DNA from: Akkermansiaceae bacterium
GTDB lineage: Bacteria > Verrucomicrobiota > Verrucomicrobiia > Verrucomicrobiales > Akkermansiaceae
DNA length: 38,278 nt
Assembly: GCA_023301765.1 (NCBI GenBank)
Contig: JALZUC010000044.1
Location: 1 to 38,278, forward strand
Direction: 5' to 3'
In this document: in pieces, positions 8,161 through 20,004 of the stretch
How positions within the stretch are numbered: position 1 is the stretch's first letter
Layout: every line of letters begins with the position of its first letter
Notes under the pieces: generated by a model
Database searches by the model: none
Told to the model about the DNA's origin: nothing
Seen by the model: only the letters and a program-made list of their open reading frames with translations
Translations under genes and position numbers: made by a program

Positions 8161-9951
8161 ATGGCTGATTGGCACTGCATTCTGGACTCCTGTATTCAGG
8201 GGGAACTTCTCTACACTGAGCCCTGTATTGATAGCAGAGGCTCTGATTTAGGCGCTGAGTCGAGCCCTGATTCTAGGCTAAACGCTCCGTCAGAGTGCAT
8301 GCACCTAGGTGGACTCTTTAACTCATTCTATCCATATGATTGGCTCAGTATTACTGGAGCTACGTCTTATAGAATTAGCATTAAAGGCCACTTAGAAAAT
8401 GCCCAGCTTCGAATTTATCTTCATACCCCGGGTGCTGAGGCTCGTGAAATCGAGCAGTTCGAAGTATCGCTCAGTGGTGGGGTAGCTGAGTTTAGCCTCA
8501 GTGAACTCGTGGCTACACCAGGTCAGCGTCTCACGTGTCAGCTAGATAGCGCGCACCCTATAGCACTAGACACTCTATCATGGAGTGCTATGCATGAGGC
8601 TTCGAGCAGTAGCCACTCGTCTGTGAAGCTCGCCATTGTTATCTGCACTTATCATAATGAAGCTAGACTGAGGCAGAACATCGAGAAGCTCACCAGCAGC
8701 CCTCTATGGCATGCAGAAGAGCCGCTGCTGGCTATCATTAATAATGGTGCTATTGATGACGATTCATGGCCTCACCAACAACGACTTTTTAGATTCGACC
8801 AGTCGAATCTTGGCGGTAGTGGTGGGTTTGGTAGGGGAGCCTACGAAGTCGTTTATGGCGAGCTGAAGGCTCAGGGTGCTACTCATATCCTCTTCATGGA
8901 TGATGATGTCGAGTTTCACCCAGAAATCATTAGTAGAGCTATATCACTGCATAAGAAGAGCCAGAAGCCTGCCGTAATCGGAGGCTCCATGCTTAGGCTC
9001 GAAAAGCCTAACTACATGCACGAAGCCGGCGCTTATATTAATTCCCCACGCCGTATCGGCACCTCGACGGATATCCCCATCGGCCCGATTGACCAGACTG
9101 ATGTTTTTGCTTACCTAGGCAGAGCCACTCAGTATGACTATAATGCCTGGTGGTTTTGTAGCTTCCCTGTGGAGGCGGTTACGAAGTCAGGGCTGCCGCT
9201 ACCACTTTTTATCCACGGTGATGATATCGAATACGGCTTGAGGCTTAAGGATCATGGCTACAGTGTCTACTGCCCGGGAGGTATCTCCCTCTGGCACGAG
9301 AGTTTTGAAAACAAGCACCTGACGTGGATTCGTTATTTTGACTTCAGAAATGCCCTGATCCGTCTGACCCTTCACTTTAGTAACTCGCCGAGTATTCTTA
9401 AGCTCCAGCTCAGGCGCTTCTGCCACCGCTCGCTGATTCGTAATGACTATGGCTCTATCATTATGGCGATCAAGGCCTTCGAAGACTTTTGTGAAGGGCC
9501 CGAGATACTCTCTGCCACTGATTTTCCAGAGCAAATCAGCTCATTAAATAGCCTCTACCACGAATACTCCAAGGTTGAAAGTAGCGGCCGATATAAGCTA
9601 TCCAGCGATACCCTGAGTGGCCAAAAAGAAAGCAAGATAAAGACCTACACTCGATACCTCCTAGCGAACCTATCCTTCATTCCTATTCCGAGCTTTAGGC
9701 ACTATAGCACTTCCAATACTCGCTTCCACTGGTCGGAGGTGCCTTACTTCAGTGACATCACCGTGAACCTCGCCAATGGCAAGCAAATCCAATACCGAAG
9801 AGATATCCTGAAATACAAAGCTCTCAATAAGCGTCTCAAACGTGCTCTTAAAACACAGCAAAAAACACTACCTCACATCATGTCTGAGTGGCGCAAGAAT
9901 AAGCAGAAACTATCCTCAGAAGACTTCTGGAAGGATTACACGGGAGCATAA
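8161..9951 (+). CDS. GlfT2-like galactofuranosyltransferase (GT2)
   Basis: 596 residues, near the 637 of mycobacterial GlfT2 and with the same domain order. An N-terminal beta-sandwich-like domain (about 1-150) is followed by a GT-A core (about 155-400) and a helical C-terminal domain. Seen motifs: NLGGSGGFGRG (216-226), the metal-binding DDD (247-249), a WW pair (330-331), HGDDIE (352-357, with the expected catalytic Asp) and LWHE (His379). GlfT2 polymerises galactofuranose from UDP-Galf. The gene lies between kpsE and glf, which makes UDP-Galf, so the context supports the call. Chain length, linkage pattern and acceptor are unknown. It could be a single-residue Galf transferase rather than a polymerase. 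Confidence 0.85.
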   Translation: MADWHCILDSCIQGELLYTEPCIDSRGSDLGAESSPDSRLNAPSECMHLGGLFNSFYPYDWLSITGATSYRISIKGHLENAQLRIYLHTPGAEAREIEQFEVSLSGGVAEFSLSELVATPGQRLTCQLDSAHPIALDTLSWSAMHEASSSSHSSVKLAIVICTYHNEARLRQNIEKLTSSPLWHAEEPLLAIINNGAIDDDSWPHQQRLFRFDQSNLGGSGGFGRGAYEVVYGELKAQGATHILFMDDDVEFHPEIISRAISLHKKSQKPAVIGGSMLRLEKPNYMHEAGAYINSPRRIGTSTDIPIGPIDQTDVFAYLGRATQYDYNAWWFCSFPVEAVTKSGLPLPLFIHGDDIEYGLRLKDHGYSVYCPGGISLWHESFENKHLTWIRYFDFRNALIRLTLHFSNSPSILKLQLRRFCHRSLIRNDYGSIIMAIKAFEDFCEGPEILSATDFPEQISSLNSLYHEYSKVESSGRYKLSSDTLSGQKESKIKTYTRYLLANLSFIPIPSFRHYSTSNTRFHWSEVPYFSDITVNLANGKQIQYRRDILKYKALNKRLKRALKTQQKTLPHIMSEWRKNKQKLSSEDFWKDYTGA

Positions 9952-12547
<2,596 letters not shown>

Positions 12548-12551
<4 letters not shown>

Positions 12552-13594
12552 ATTTCAAAAAATTAATAGCTCGTCACACCTTTAAGTTGCGTAAAGGTTA
12601 CACTTCAACGTTTGAACGGCGTAGCACATATGAAGATTTAGAACGCGGTTTAAATTTAAATAAAATACGCGAAGCTAAGCGTTTAAATGTTCCCGTATCA
12701 ATTGTATACAAATATAGTAAAAAGGCGAAGTCGGTTACTAAAAAAGACATAGAGGTCTACAAAAAAATAAATACTAGAAAAATACATTTCGATTACCTTA
12801 GAAGGTCTTTCTGTAGTGTAATTATTCGGGGATTTCCTCATACTGCTGAACATGGAAATAAATTAATAAACCATTATAGAAAAATGGGTTTCCAGCACTT
12901 TATATTTATCTCAGAGAGGGACAGCGATGTTCTTGAAAAGCTTGCTTGGGCTCACGAGGATGTAACATGGTATGTTTTTGATATAAATCAACAGCTAGAG
13001 AGTGAGGTCATTAACGCGATTTTACACGTTCACAAAATAAACACATGGGTATTAATGCAAACTTGGAAACAGTGTTTCATTTTTCCTTTAATGGAAAATC
13101 GAACAGTTTCTGAGCTAATAGCTCACCTTGATGACAGCGGGAAATCGAGCTTATTTACACCTAATATAGACTGTCTAAGGGTAAACAGAAAATCTCAAAA
13201 TACATTAATATCAGAAGCGTGTCTTTATGATGAAGCTGGATATTATGCACCTTGGTGGGGGGATAAATCAGAATATCGAATATTTGGAGGAATGATGAGT
13301 CGTGTAAAACACAAATACTGTGAACAAAAATCATCAAAAAAGCACCAATACGGCTTATTTAAAGTAACTCATAATACTCGATTAGCAGAAGACTTGAGAT
13401 GCTTTACAAACATACGTCAAAATCACGTTCATGAGTGGTTCCCTTGCCCTACTGGGGTGATCCTAAATGATATTACATACGATTTGAATGATAGTGAATA
13501 TTCCGATTGTCTTAACTCAAACTTAACCTGCACTTATGTAAGTTCAGAATCGCTCGTAAAATCTGAACTTATTAATATTGGCATCTGGAAATAG
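12548..13594 (+). CDS. Divergent GT2-like protein (Glyco_tranf_2_4-like) lacking the metal-binding acidic motif
   Basis: 348 residues. The segment about 86-240 reads like the family of glycosyltransferases that begin with a D-E-x-x-L-x-x-H-Y opening. Here RGFPHTAEHGNKLINHYRKM (94-113) is followed by GFQHFIFISERDSD and then INTWVLMQTWKQCFIFPLME (164-183). In active relatives the last block holds a D-x-D-E-F metal and donor site. Here QTWKQCF stands in its place with no acid. The N-terminal 80 residues are basic and of unknown role. It may be an inactive partner, a transferase with a rearranged site, or something else with a related fold. The family assignment is by eye. It overlaps the gene before it by four bases and leaves two bases to the next. 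Confidence 0.5.
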
Positions 13595-13596
13595 AC

Positions 13597-14976
13597 ATGA
13601 ATTTAACATTTATAATTTTAGCTCACAATCAGCCAACTTTTCTTAAAAAGGTGATTGATAAATTATCTACACAAAAGGCCAACATTGTTGTGCACTTTGA
13701 TCTTCGAGCATCTCGAACTGTGTATAATGACCTTGTTGAGACATATAGCGGTAATAAAAATGTTGAATTTATATCTGTTATCAAAGGAGTATGGGGGAAG
13801 TGGTCTCTGGTTCAAGCGACAATAGAGGCCTTAAAGGTGATTCAGAATTCTTCTTGGAAATCTGATTATGTCCATTTGATGAGTGGGGTAGAATATCCGA
13901 TTCGATCTTTAGACAATCTTAGGGGCTTCCTTAAAGAGAACCCGCTCGACTTTATTGAATGTGTGGACTTTAAAAAAACTCCGTGGGTTAGGGCTGGATT
14001 AGAAGAAGAGCGATTTCAATACTACTTCCCTTTTTCATATCAGGTTATGAGCAAACGCTTTGCGATCTGCCTGAAAATCCAAAAGAGGCTTAAGATTCGG
14101 CGTAAGCCGCCTTGCGGGATTGAGCCTAGATTGGGTTCTCAGTGGTGGACGCTGCGTTGGTCTACATGTGATAAGCTGTTGAAGATTATAGAGCGGAAAC
14201 CGCAAATAGTGAGATATTTTAAAACTACATTAATACCTGACGAGTCATTTTTTCAGTCCTTGATTAGTCACATAATACCTCTAGCGGAGTTTAGTTGCCA
14301 GCAGCTTGTTTGTCACGAATTAGCACCTAACGGCAGACCTTTTACGTTTAAAAATAATCATGAACCCCTAGTCTCGGAATTAGATCACTTTTTCATTAGA
14401 AAGGTTTCACCAGAATCTTTTCAATTGATAAATTATATTGATAATATCGAGGATTCTAGAGATGTGCCTAATTTAGCTGGGTTAAAAGATAAAACAAAAG
14501 CCTTTAAACAATTTGTGAATAATATGTTTCACTCCAGAAAAAGTTTTGTATGGAATAATGATTTCATTCAGCCAACTCCTGAGCACTTGAACTCCCAACA
14601 AAAATTGATTATTGTTTATGAAAAAGAGCACCAAGTTCATACAATAATCCAAGCTTTAAAATGCAAATTCCCAGAGGTCAGTATCTTTCATAGAGGGCAC
14701 CAAAAATCTATCAACGAGCCTGCTCATACTTTAACCAATGACGTTTTCACGTTTAGTGTGGAGAAAAAGCATGACAGTATTATTGTCATATTATTACCGT
14801 TCAAAGCTAAAGATAAAATTGATTTCATGAAGTCAAAACTTAATAAAGCATGTGTTTTTGTTTTGCCTGAATTACCGTTTAGCAAAAATGAGTCTGTATC
14901 TTTGAAAGACATAAGAAATACTTTGAAGTGTAAATATCGCTTAACAAATGTAGACAAAATTTTGTCAGATTTTTAA
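13597..14976 (+). CDS. GT14-like (core-2/I-branching type) glycosyltransferase with extra C-terminal domain
   Basis: 459 residues. The first 300 or so match the Branch family: FIILAHNQPTFLKKVIDKL (5-23), HLMSGVEYPIRS (93-104), GSQWWTLRW (180-188) and LIPDESFFQSLI (212-223), where Glu216 is the expected catalytic base. Animal and bacterial members transfer GlcNAc or xylose with inversion and without a metal. A further domain (about 330-459) starts LIIVYEKEHQVHTIIQALK. It shows alternating strands and helices but no P-loop or other motif I can name. It probably puts a branch sugar on the capsule. It lies in the AT-rich cassette, just before a sulfotransferase gene. Confidence 0.75.
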   Translation: MNLTFIILAHNQPTFLKKVIDKLSTQKANIVVHFDLRASRTVYNDLVETYSGNKNVEFISVIKGVWGKWSLVQATIEALKVIQNSSWKSDYVHLMSGVEYPIRSLDNLRGFLKENPLDFIECVDFKKTPWVRAGLEEERFQYYFPFSYQVMSKRFAICLKIQKRLKIRRKPPCGIEPRLGSQWWTLRWSTCDKLLKIIERKPQIVRYFKTTLIPDESFFQSLISHIIPLAEFSCQQLVCHELAPNGRPFTFKNNHEPLVSELDHFFIRKVSPESFQLINYIDNIEDSRDVPNLAGLKDKTKAFKQFVNNMFHSRKSFVWNNDFIQPTPEHLNSQQKLIIVYEKEHQVHTIIQALKCKFPEVSIFHRGHQKSINEPAHTLTNDVFTFSVEKKHDSIIVILLPFKAKDKIDFMKSKLNKACVFVLPELPFSKNESVSLKDIRNTLKCKYRLTNVDKILSDF

Positions 14977-14998
14977 AACCAACCAACCTAATATTTAT

Positions 14999-15640
14999 AT
15001 GCAAACTAAATTAAAACTCCCAATTCGCCGTTTAAGACCTAAAATATTCTGTATTGGATTGAATAAGACAGGCACAACTTCTTTTGGCCTAGCTTTACAA
15101 TTTTTCGGCTATTCTCGTCTTGGGTGGACAAAGCAACGATCACCCAAACTAATGAATTTCCTAATGAATGGTGAAATTGATAAACTTATGAATGTTGCTT
15201 ATAAGTTTGATGTATGTGAAGATATTCCTTGGCCTCTAGTTTATAAGGAGCTTGACGAACATTTCCCCAATGCCAAATTTGTCCTTACAACAAGATCATC
15301 AACAGAAAAATGGCTTAGTTCCATTAATAAACATATCATTAGTGAATATGAAGGTCATAAGTTTATGTATGGATATTATCATCCTCGGGAAAACGAACAA
15401 GCATACTGCGAAAAATACGAAACACATAACCGAGAAGTTGAGGAATACTTTGCAGATAGACCTGGTAAGCTACTTAAAATGTGTTTTGAAGAAGGTGATA
15501 GCTGGAGTAAGTTGTTGCCATTTTTAGGCATAGAGGGTAGCCCCATAGCCGATTGGCCTCATGCTAACAAAGCAGGAACCCAACCTTCACATAAAAACTT
15601 GAAGCTAGAGCAAGAAAACACATCCTCTGCAGAAGAATAA
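14999..15640 (+). CDS. Sulfotransferase (PAPS-dependent, Sulfotransfer_4-like)
   Basis: 213 residues. The PAPS 5'-phosphosulfate loop is clear: FCIGLNKTGTTSFG (17-30). The 3'-phosphate site appears as FVLTTRSSTEKWLSS (94-108), with Arg99 and a nearby Ser. These are the two signatures of the sulfotransferase fold. The IGLNKTGTTS form is typical of the Sulfotransfer_4 group. In this setting a sugar hydroxyl of the capsule is the most likely acceptor (inference); lipid or peptide acceptors cannot be excluded. It has 22 bases after the GT14 gene and is in the same AT-rich cassette. The last 25 residues are polar and look unstructured. Confidence 0.8.
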   Translation: MQTKLKLPIRRLRPKIFCIGLNKTGTTSFGLALQFFGYSRLGWTKQRSPKLMNFLMNGEIDKLMNVAYKFDVCEDIPWPLVYKELDEHFPNAKFVLTTRSSTEKWLSSINKHIISEYEGHKFMYGYYHPRENEQAYCEKYETHNREVEEYFADRPGKLLKMCFEEGDSWSKLLPFLGIEGSPIADWPHANKAGTQPSHKNLKLEQENTSSAEE

Positions 15641-15665
15641 TTTTTTACTGCATTTGTATCATTTT

Positions 15666-16694
15666 ATGAAAAATTGCTTAATAAAAGCTCTAGAAAAGTT
15701 CTCTCAGAACCCACAAACTGGACAAACCGTTCTGGGAGGGGTCTACTGTAAGTATCACCTTTCAGATTCAAGCAGACCGTTAATAGTTACTTTTTCACAC
15801 GCAAATAACTTTATAGGCACCGAAAATGTTGAAGATCCCGATGCATCACCTTGGGGGTATGATTACCTATTAAAATATAAATTTAATGCTATTTCCTTTT
15901 CATGTATTAATAAAAATACATGGTATAGAGAGGACGATTTTCATGATGAAATTAAAGAGTTAGCGCCTTATATTCAGTCATTTAATACTAGACTTGGTTA
16001 TGGAGCTAGTATGGGAGCTTTTGGTGTAGGTGCTTTTGCTTCCATTCTCAAATTAGATCGAGTGTTACTACTTAATCCTATTAGCACGCTTAATAAAAGC
16101 CTGGCACCATTTGAAACACGCTTTAAGCCAGCACGAGCTAGTTTAGATTGGTCGAACCAGTTTCACGATGGAGCTAACTTTGAATGCCCTGGACTTGTGG
16201 TTTTCGACCCTATTTTTAATTTAGATCATCAGCATTGTAATAGATACAACTCCAAGGTTAGAAAAGTTAAACTAGCGGGTGTAGGCCATGGTGTTGCGAT
16301 TCACCTACTTAGATTGGGCGTTCTTAAAAAGCTTTTTTTTGACTTCGTCAATGATTCTTACGATACAGATTTTTATAGTAAAGAGTTTCGTAAAAGGAAG
16401 CTTTACCCTCCTTATTACCGTTGGCTGTTAAGTGATGAGAACACGCATTTAACAGCTAAGAGAAAAGAAATCATTTTAAAGCATTTTGAAGCACTCCAAG
16501 GCTATTTAGGGGATGGATATTATGTTTATAGAAAAACTACGAACCTCATAAGGGATGCGGCATTAGCCTTGGAACAGACAAATCCTGAATTAAGCGTTAC
16601 ATTATTGGAGGAAGCTGTTCGTAGGCGCCCTGACGGGGTGTTCATAAAAAAGAAGTTAAAAGAACTTTCAATGAGTTTGAAAGCTTTGCCCTGA
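15666..16694 (+). CDS. Alpha/beta-hydrolase-fold protein, possibly a capsule acyl-modifying enzyme
   Basis: 342 residues from the ATG at 15666; an in-frame TTG at 15654 would add four. The fold is shown by PLIVTFSHANNF (strand and oxyanion region), the elbow GYGASMGAFG (Ser115), a possible acid in VVFDPIFNLD (Asp181) and GVGHGVA (His208). These form a plausible catalytic triad. The C-terminal 110 residues are helical and end with a TPR-like stretch (ALEQTNPELSVTLLEEAVRR). Substrate unknown; in this cassette an esterase or acyltransferase acting on the polysaccharide is possible. It closes the AT-rich block. Confidence 0.6.
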   Translation: MKNCLIKALEKFSQNPQTGQTVLGGVYCKYHLSDSSRPLIVTFSHANNFIGTENVEDPDASPWGYDYLLKYKFNAISFSCINKNTWYREDDFHDEIKELAPYIQSFNTRLGYGASMGAFGVGAFASILKLDRVLLLNPISTLNKSLAPFETRFKPARASLDWSNQFHDGANFECPGLVVFDPIFNLDHQHCNRYNSKVRKVKLAGVGHGVAIHLLRLGVLKKLFFDFVNDSYDTDFYSKEFRKRKLYPPYYRWLLSDENTHLTAKRKEIILKHFEALQGYLGDGYYVYRKTTNLIRDAALALEQTNPELSVTLLEEAVRRRPDGVFIKKKLKELSMSLKALP

Positions 16695-16730
16695 CCTTAC
16701 AAGGAATTAGAATTAAATGACAGGTATGCA

Positions 16731-18695
16731 ATGAGCTCCTACATCGACTTGAACCCTATTCGAAGAGGTGCCTTAAGTATTCGCAAGGGTATTGCCTCTC
16801 ACCCTCTTGTGGGTAAATTTCATGATACGGCTGGCGCTGGTGTGAGGTGGGGCTGGGGGTATCGGCCTAGTGGGCTGCGGGCTAAGAGCTCAGGAGGGGC
16901 ATATATGCTCTATGAGGACGCTCCAGTGCGCTCGCTTAGGTCTGGGTATGGTGGAGCTGTCTACGGGATTACAGCGGACTCTCAGGGGGCGATGTTCGAT
17001 GCTTCTGGTGAGTCAGATCTCATCGAGGCTCTGCAAGGGAAGATCGAAGTCGGTGCGGATACGGCTGAGATCATGCAGCAGTATCGAAGTCTTGGCATAT
17101 CGAAGTATAATTGGTCTCTACCTTCGGATACCTCTTCTTATGAGGAGGGGGTGCTACTGGTCGATCAATCTCGTGGTGATGCTTCGCTGCTGTATGGTGG
17201 GGTCGGTGTGTCTGGGTTTAGTAAGCTGTTTGCAGATGCTCTGGCTGAGAACCCTGAGGCTGTGATCTATATTAAAACCCACCCTGATCATAAATTTCGA
17301 AAGAAGAGGTCGTGCTTCAGTGAGGAGGAACTTAGCCACCCTCGGGTGAAGATTCTTCCTGCTGAGCTGAGTCCTGCGGATTGCTTCATGTTCTGTAAGA
17401 AGGTCTATGTCGGCACGTCTCTGCTAGGGATAGAGGCGCTGATCCATGGCTGTGAGGTGATTACCTATGGCTGGAACTTCTATGCTGGCTGGGGGCTTAC
17501 TACTGATCGAGGCGGGCTGCCTAGGGCTCCGCGTGCGCGTGAGCATGCTCTGATCGAGCTGTTTCAGGCGTGTTATATCGATTATTCGCATTACTATGAT
17601 CCGGATACACTTGAGCCTTGTGGCTTATCACGGATTATTGAGCATATCGCTCTGCAGAAGCGTTACTGGGAGAGATTCAGAGGCTCATGGACGATGGCTG
17701 ATCTGAATATGCTACAAAGGAGCATCCTGCCAAGCTTCATGCATGGGCCTGAGACGACTCTGACTACGGGACAGGCAGTAGACTATATGCTCACATGGGG
17801 CGCTAAGGACGTGTCTAAGGCACTAGAGAGCCTGCCACTGACTCGGATGGAGGATGGCTTCATCCGCTCTAATGGGCTGGGTGCGGAGTTTAACTTTCCG
17901 ATGTCGTGGGTGTTTGATGATGTTGGGATTTATTTTGATGCGCGCTCGCCTTCAAAGCTCGAGAATGATCTGAATGAATATTCCTTTAGCCTAGAGGAGC
18001 TTACTGAGGCCGAAGAGCTGATGACGTTCCTGAGAGAAAATAAGCTTACTAAATACAATCTAGGGATAGAGTCAGTGACACTGCCAGAGTCTGCTCGTGG
18101 TAGAAAAGTCATCCTTATACCCGGGCAGGTGGATTCAGATGCCTCTATCAAATACGGTAGCCCTAAGCTTTCGAATAATCGCGAGCTTCTTGCAGAGGTG
18201 AGGCGCCAGAATCCAGATGCCTTTATCTGCTATAAGCCACACCCAGACCTCTTAGCAGGCGCGAGACGAGATAGTCCTCTCTGGGAGGGGATCGAGGGTG
18301 ATGTCGATCATCTCGTTCTAGAGGGGGATATCATCTCATGGATCCAAGCTGTGGATGAGGTGCACACACTGACGTCTACCGTCGGCTTCGAGGCGCTACT
18401 GCACCATAAGCCAGTCTATACCTATGGTCTACCTTTCTACGCGGGCTGGGGGCTAACACATGACTGGCTGACGTGTGAGAGAAGGAGGTCAAAACGTAGC
18501 CTTAGTGAGTTAACATGTGCAGTGCTCATTCTCTACCCGACTTATGTGAACCCTAAGACGAAGGAGTTCACCTCAGCCATGAATGCTGCGAGAATCTTAA
18601 CCGATCCAAACTTCAGGCATGATTCACGCTCTGGGCTACTGAGAGTGGTGGGTAAGGCTAAATCTTACTACTACAAGCTCGTGCGGCGGCTATAG
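16731..18695 (+). CDS. kpsC: KpsC-like dual-module capsule beta-Kdo transferase
   Basis: 654 residues, close to E. coli KpsC (675). Two similar modules are visible. Module 1 (about 35-300) has WGYRPSG, YEDAPVRSL (61-69), YIKTHPDHKFRKK and YGWNFYAGWGLTTDRG. Module 2 (about 340-640) has MEDGFIRSNGLG (Glu374, Asp375), VFDDVGIYFDA, CYKPHPDLLAGARRD and YGLPFYAGWGLTHDW. In group 2 capsules KpsC extends the first Kdo with alternating beta-linkages to make the primer for the capsule chain. G+C rises again here (34 of 60 at 17461-17520), marking the end of the AT-rich cassette. The ATG at 16731 is chosen because the two nearby upstream ATGs are out of frame. Confidence 0.92.
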   Translation: MSSYIDLNPIRRGALSIRKGIASHPLVGKFHDTAGAGVRWGWGYRPSGLRAKSSGGAYMLYEDAPVRSLRSGYGGAVYGITADSQGAMFDASGESDLIEALQGKIEVGADTAEIMQQYRSLGISKYNWSLPSDTSSYEEGVLLVDQSRGDASLLYGGVGVSGFSKLFADALAENPEAVIYIKTHPDHKFRKKRSCFSEEELSHPRVKILPAELSPADCFMFCKKVYVGTSLLGIEALIHGCEVITYGWNFYAGWGLTTDRGGLPRAPRAREHALIELFQACYIDYSHYYDPDTLEPCGLSRIIEHIALQKRYWERFRGSWTMADLNMLQRSILPSFMHGPETTLTTGQAVDYMLTWGAKDVSKALESLPLTRMEDGFIRSNGLGAEFNFPMSWVFDDVGIYFDARSPSKLENDLNEYSFSLEELTEAEELMTFLRENKLTKYNLGIESVTLPESARGRKVILIPGQVDSDASIKYGSPKLSNNRELLAEVRRQNPDAFICYKPHPDLLAGARRDSPLWEGIEGDVDHLVLEGDIISWIQAVDEVHTLTSTVGFEALLHHKPVYTYGLPFYAGWGLTHDWLTCERRRSKRSLSELTCAVLILYPTYVNPKTKEFTSAMNAARILTDPNFRHDSRSGLLRVVGKAKSYYYKLVRRL

Positions 18696-18706
18696 ACTGC
18701 CGCTTT
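18686..18706 (+). terminator. Weak hairpin overlapping the kpsC stop
   Basis: GCGGC (18686-18690), an eight-base loop containing the TAG stop, then GCCGC (18699-18703) followed by only TTTC. The stem is short and the T-run is weak, so termination here would be partial at best. Confidence 0.25.
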
Positions 18707-18830
18707 CAACATCGTCTATATCTATACTGAAAGGCAATTTTCCTCCTACCAAAATAACAGTAAGACAAAATCTATATAAAGATTTATTATTACACTTTCC
18801 TCTTTCAGTCGACACCGTTATAGAAACTGC

Positions 18831-19820
18831 ATGAAGCATATATTAGTAGCAGGAGGAGCAGGTTACATTGGCTCCCATACGGTTAGGGCTCTCGTAAAGG
18901 CTGGTTACAAGGTCACGGTCCTAGATAACTTAGAATACGGACATGAATGGGCTATCGTAGATCAATCCGTTACCCTCATTAAAGAGGATATGGGTGATAT
19001 AGCTAAAATGAAGGCTATGTTTCAAACTGAGACATTTGATGCCGTTATCAACTTTGCTGGGTATATAAATGTTGGAGAGTCTGTGAAAGACCCGCTTAAA
19101 TATTATGAAAATAATGTAGGTAGAGCTGTAAAGTTCTTACAGGCGATGCAAGAGGCTAAAGTGGATAAATTAGTATTTTCATCAACATGTGCGACGTATG
19201 GAGAAATTGAAACGACTCCCATCACTGAGAGTGAAAGCCAACACCCCATTAATCCATATGGCCGAAGCAAGCTCGTTTATGAATATGTTTTAGATGATTG
19301 TGAAGTGGCATGGGGACTAAAGAGCGTTTGTTTACGTTATTTCAATGCCTGTGGGGCTTCAGCAGATGCCCTCATAGGAGAAGCTCATACACCTGAAACA
19401 CACCTCATCCCCCTTGTATTAGAAGCGGCTCTTGGAGAACGCGAACACATCACGGTCTATGGAACGGACTACCCTACACCAGACGGAACTTGTGTCAGAG
19501 ACTACATACACGTCGACGATCTTGCAGACGCCCATGTCTTAGCTGTAAACCGCCTATTAGAGGGCGGAAGCTCTCTGAAGTGTAATGTGGGCACAGGAAC
19601 TGGCTTTAGCGTAAAAGAAATTATTGAGACTGCTAAACGTGTCACAGGTAAAGATATCCCGGTCGCCTACGGAAAGCGTAGAGAAGGTGATCCTCCAGAA
19701 TTAGTTGCCAATCCAACCTTGGCTAATACAGAGCTAAACTGGACACCGACTCAAAGTAATATTGAAAATGTCATTAGATCAGCCTGGAATTGGGCAAAAA
19801 AGGTTTCTGCATCATCTTAA
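18831..19820 (+). CDS. galE: UDP-glucose 4-epimerase
   Basis: 329 residues, an extended short-chain dehydrogenase. The NAD loop VAGGAGYIGSH is at 6-16, the active-site SSTCATYGE at 117-125 and the YxxxK pair at Tyr143/Lys147 (NPYGRSKLVYEY). The substrate block RYFNACGA follows. It interconverts UDP-glucose and UDP-galactose, which would feed Glf. It sits 135 bases after kpsC in the same direction, probably with its own start signals in the AT-rich gap. It shows the lower G+C of the chromosome outside kpsM-kpsE and kpsC. Confidence 0.95.
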   Translation: MKHILVAGGAGYIGSHTVRALVKAGYKVTVLDNLEYGHEWAIVDQSVTLIKEDMGDIAKMKAMFQTETFDAVINFAGYINVGESVKDPLKYYENNVGRAVKFLQAMQEAKVDKLVFSSTCATYGEIETTPITESESQHPINPYGRSKLVYEYVLDDCEVAWGLKSVCLRYFNACGASADALIGEAHTPETHLIPLVLEAALGEREHITVYGTDYPTPDGTCVRDYIHVDDLADAHVLAVNRLLEGGSSLKCNVGTGTGFSVKEIIETAKRVTGKDIPVAYGKRREGDPPELVANPTLANTELNWTPTQSNIENVIRSAWNWAKKVSASS

Positions 19821-20004
19821 TCCGAGCTTTTAAAAAGAGCTGATATAAAGAACGCCTCCTGCTTACCAAGGGTAATATTTTGAATATTTCCTTTAGTTCC
19901 CCTGCCTCCTAACTCCCTATAATCCAAGTCTCATAAATTGAGGCTGATAACACCAGACTTATTCAGTGAATTGGTGCAAGGCCAAGGCTCCCCCTATCTC
20001 CCCT

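Noticed and set aside
15654-15665. TTG start for the hydrolase after the sulfotransferase
   Set aside because: An ATG lies four codons downstream and loses no conserved sequence, so it is preferred.
19830-19850. Possible terminator after galE (AGCTTTT/AAAAAGAGCT)
   Set aside because: The stem has a bulge and is not followed by a T-run on the plus strand.
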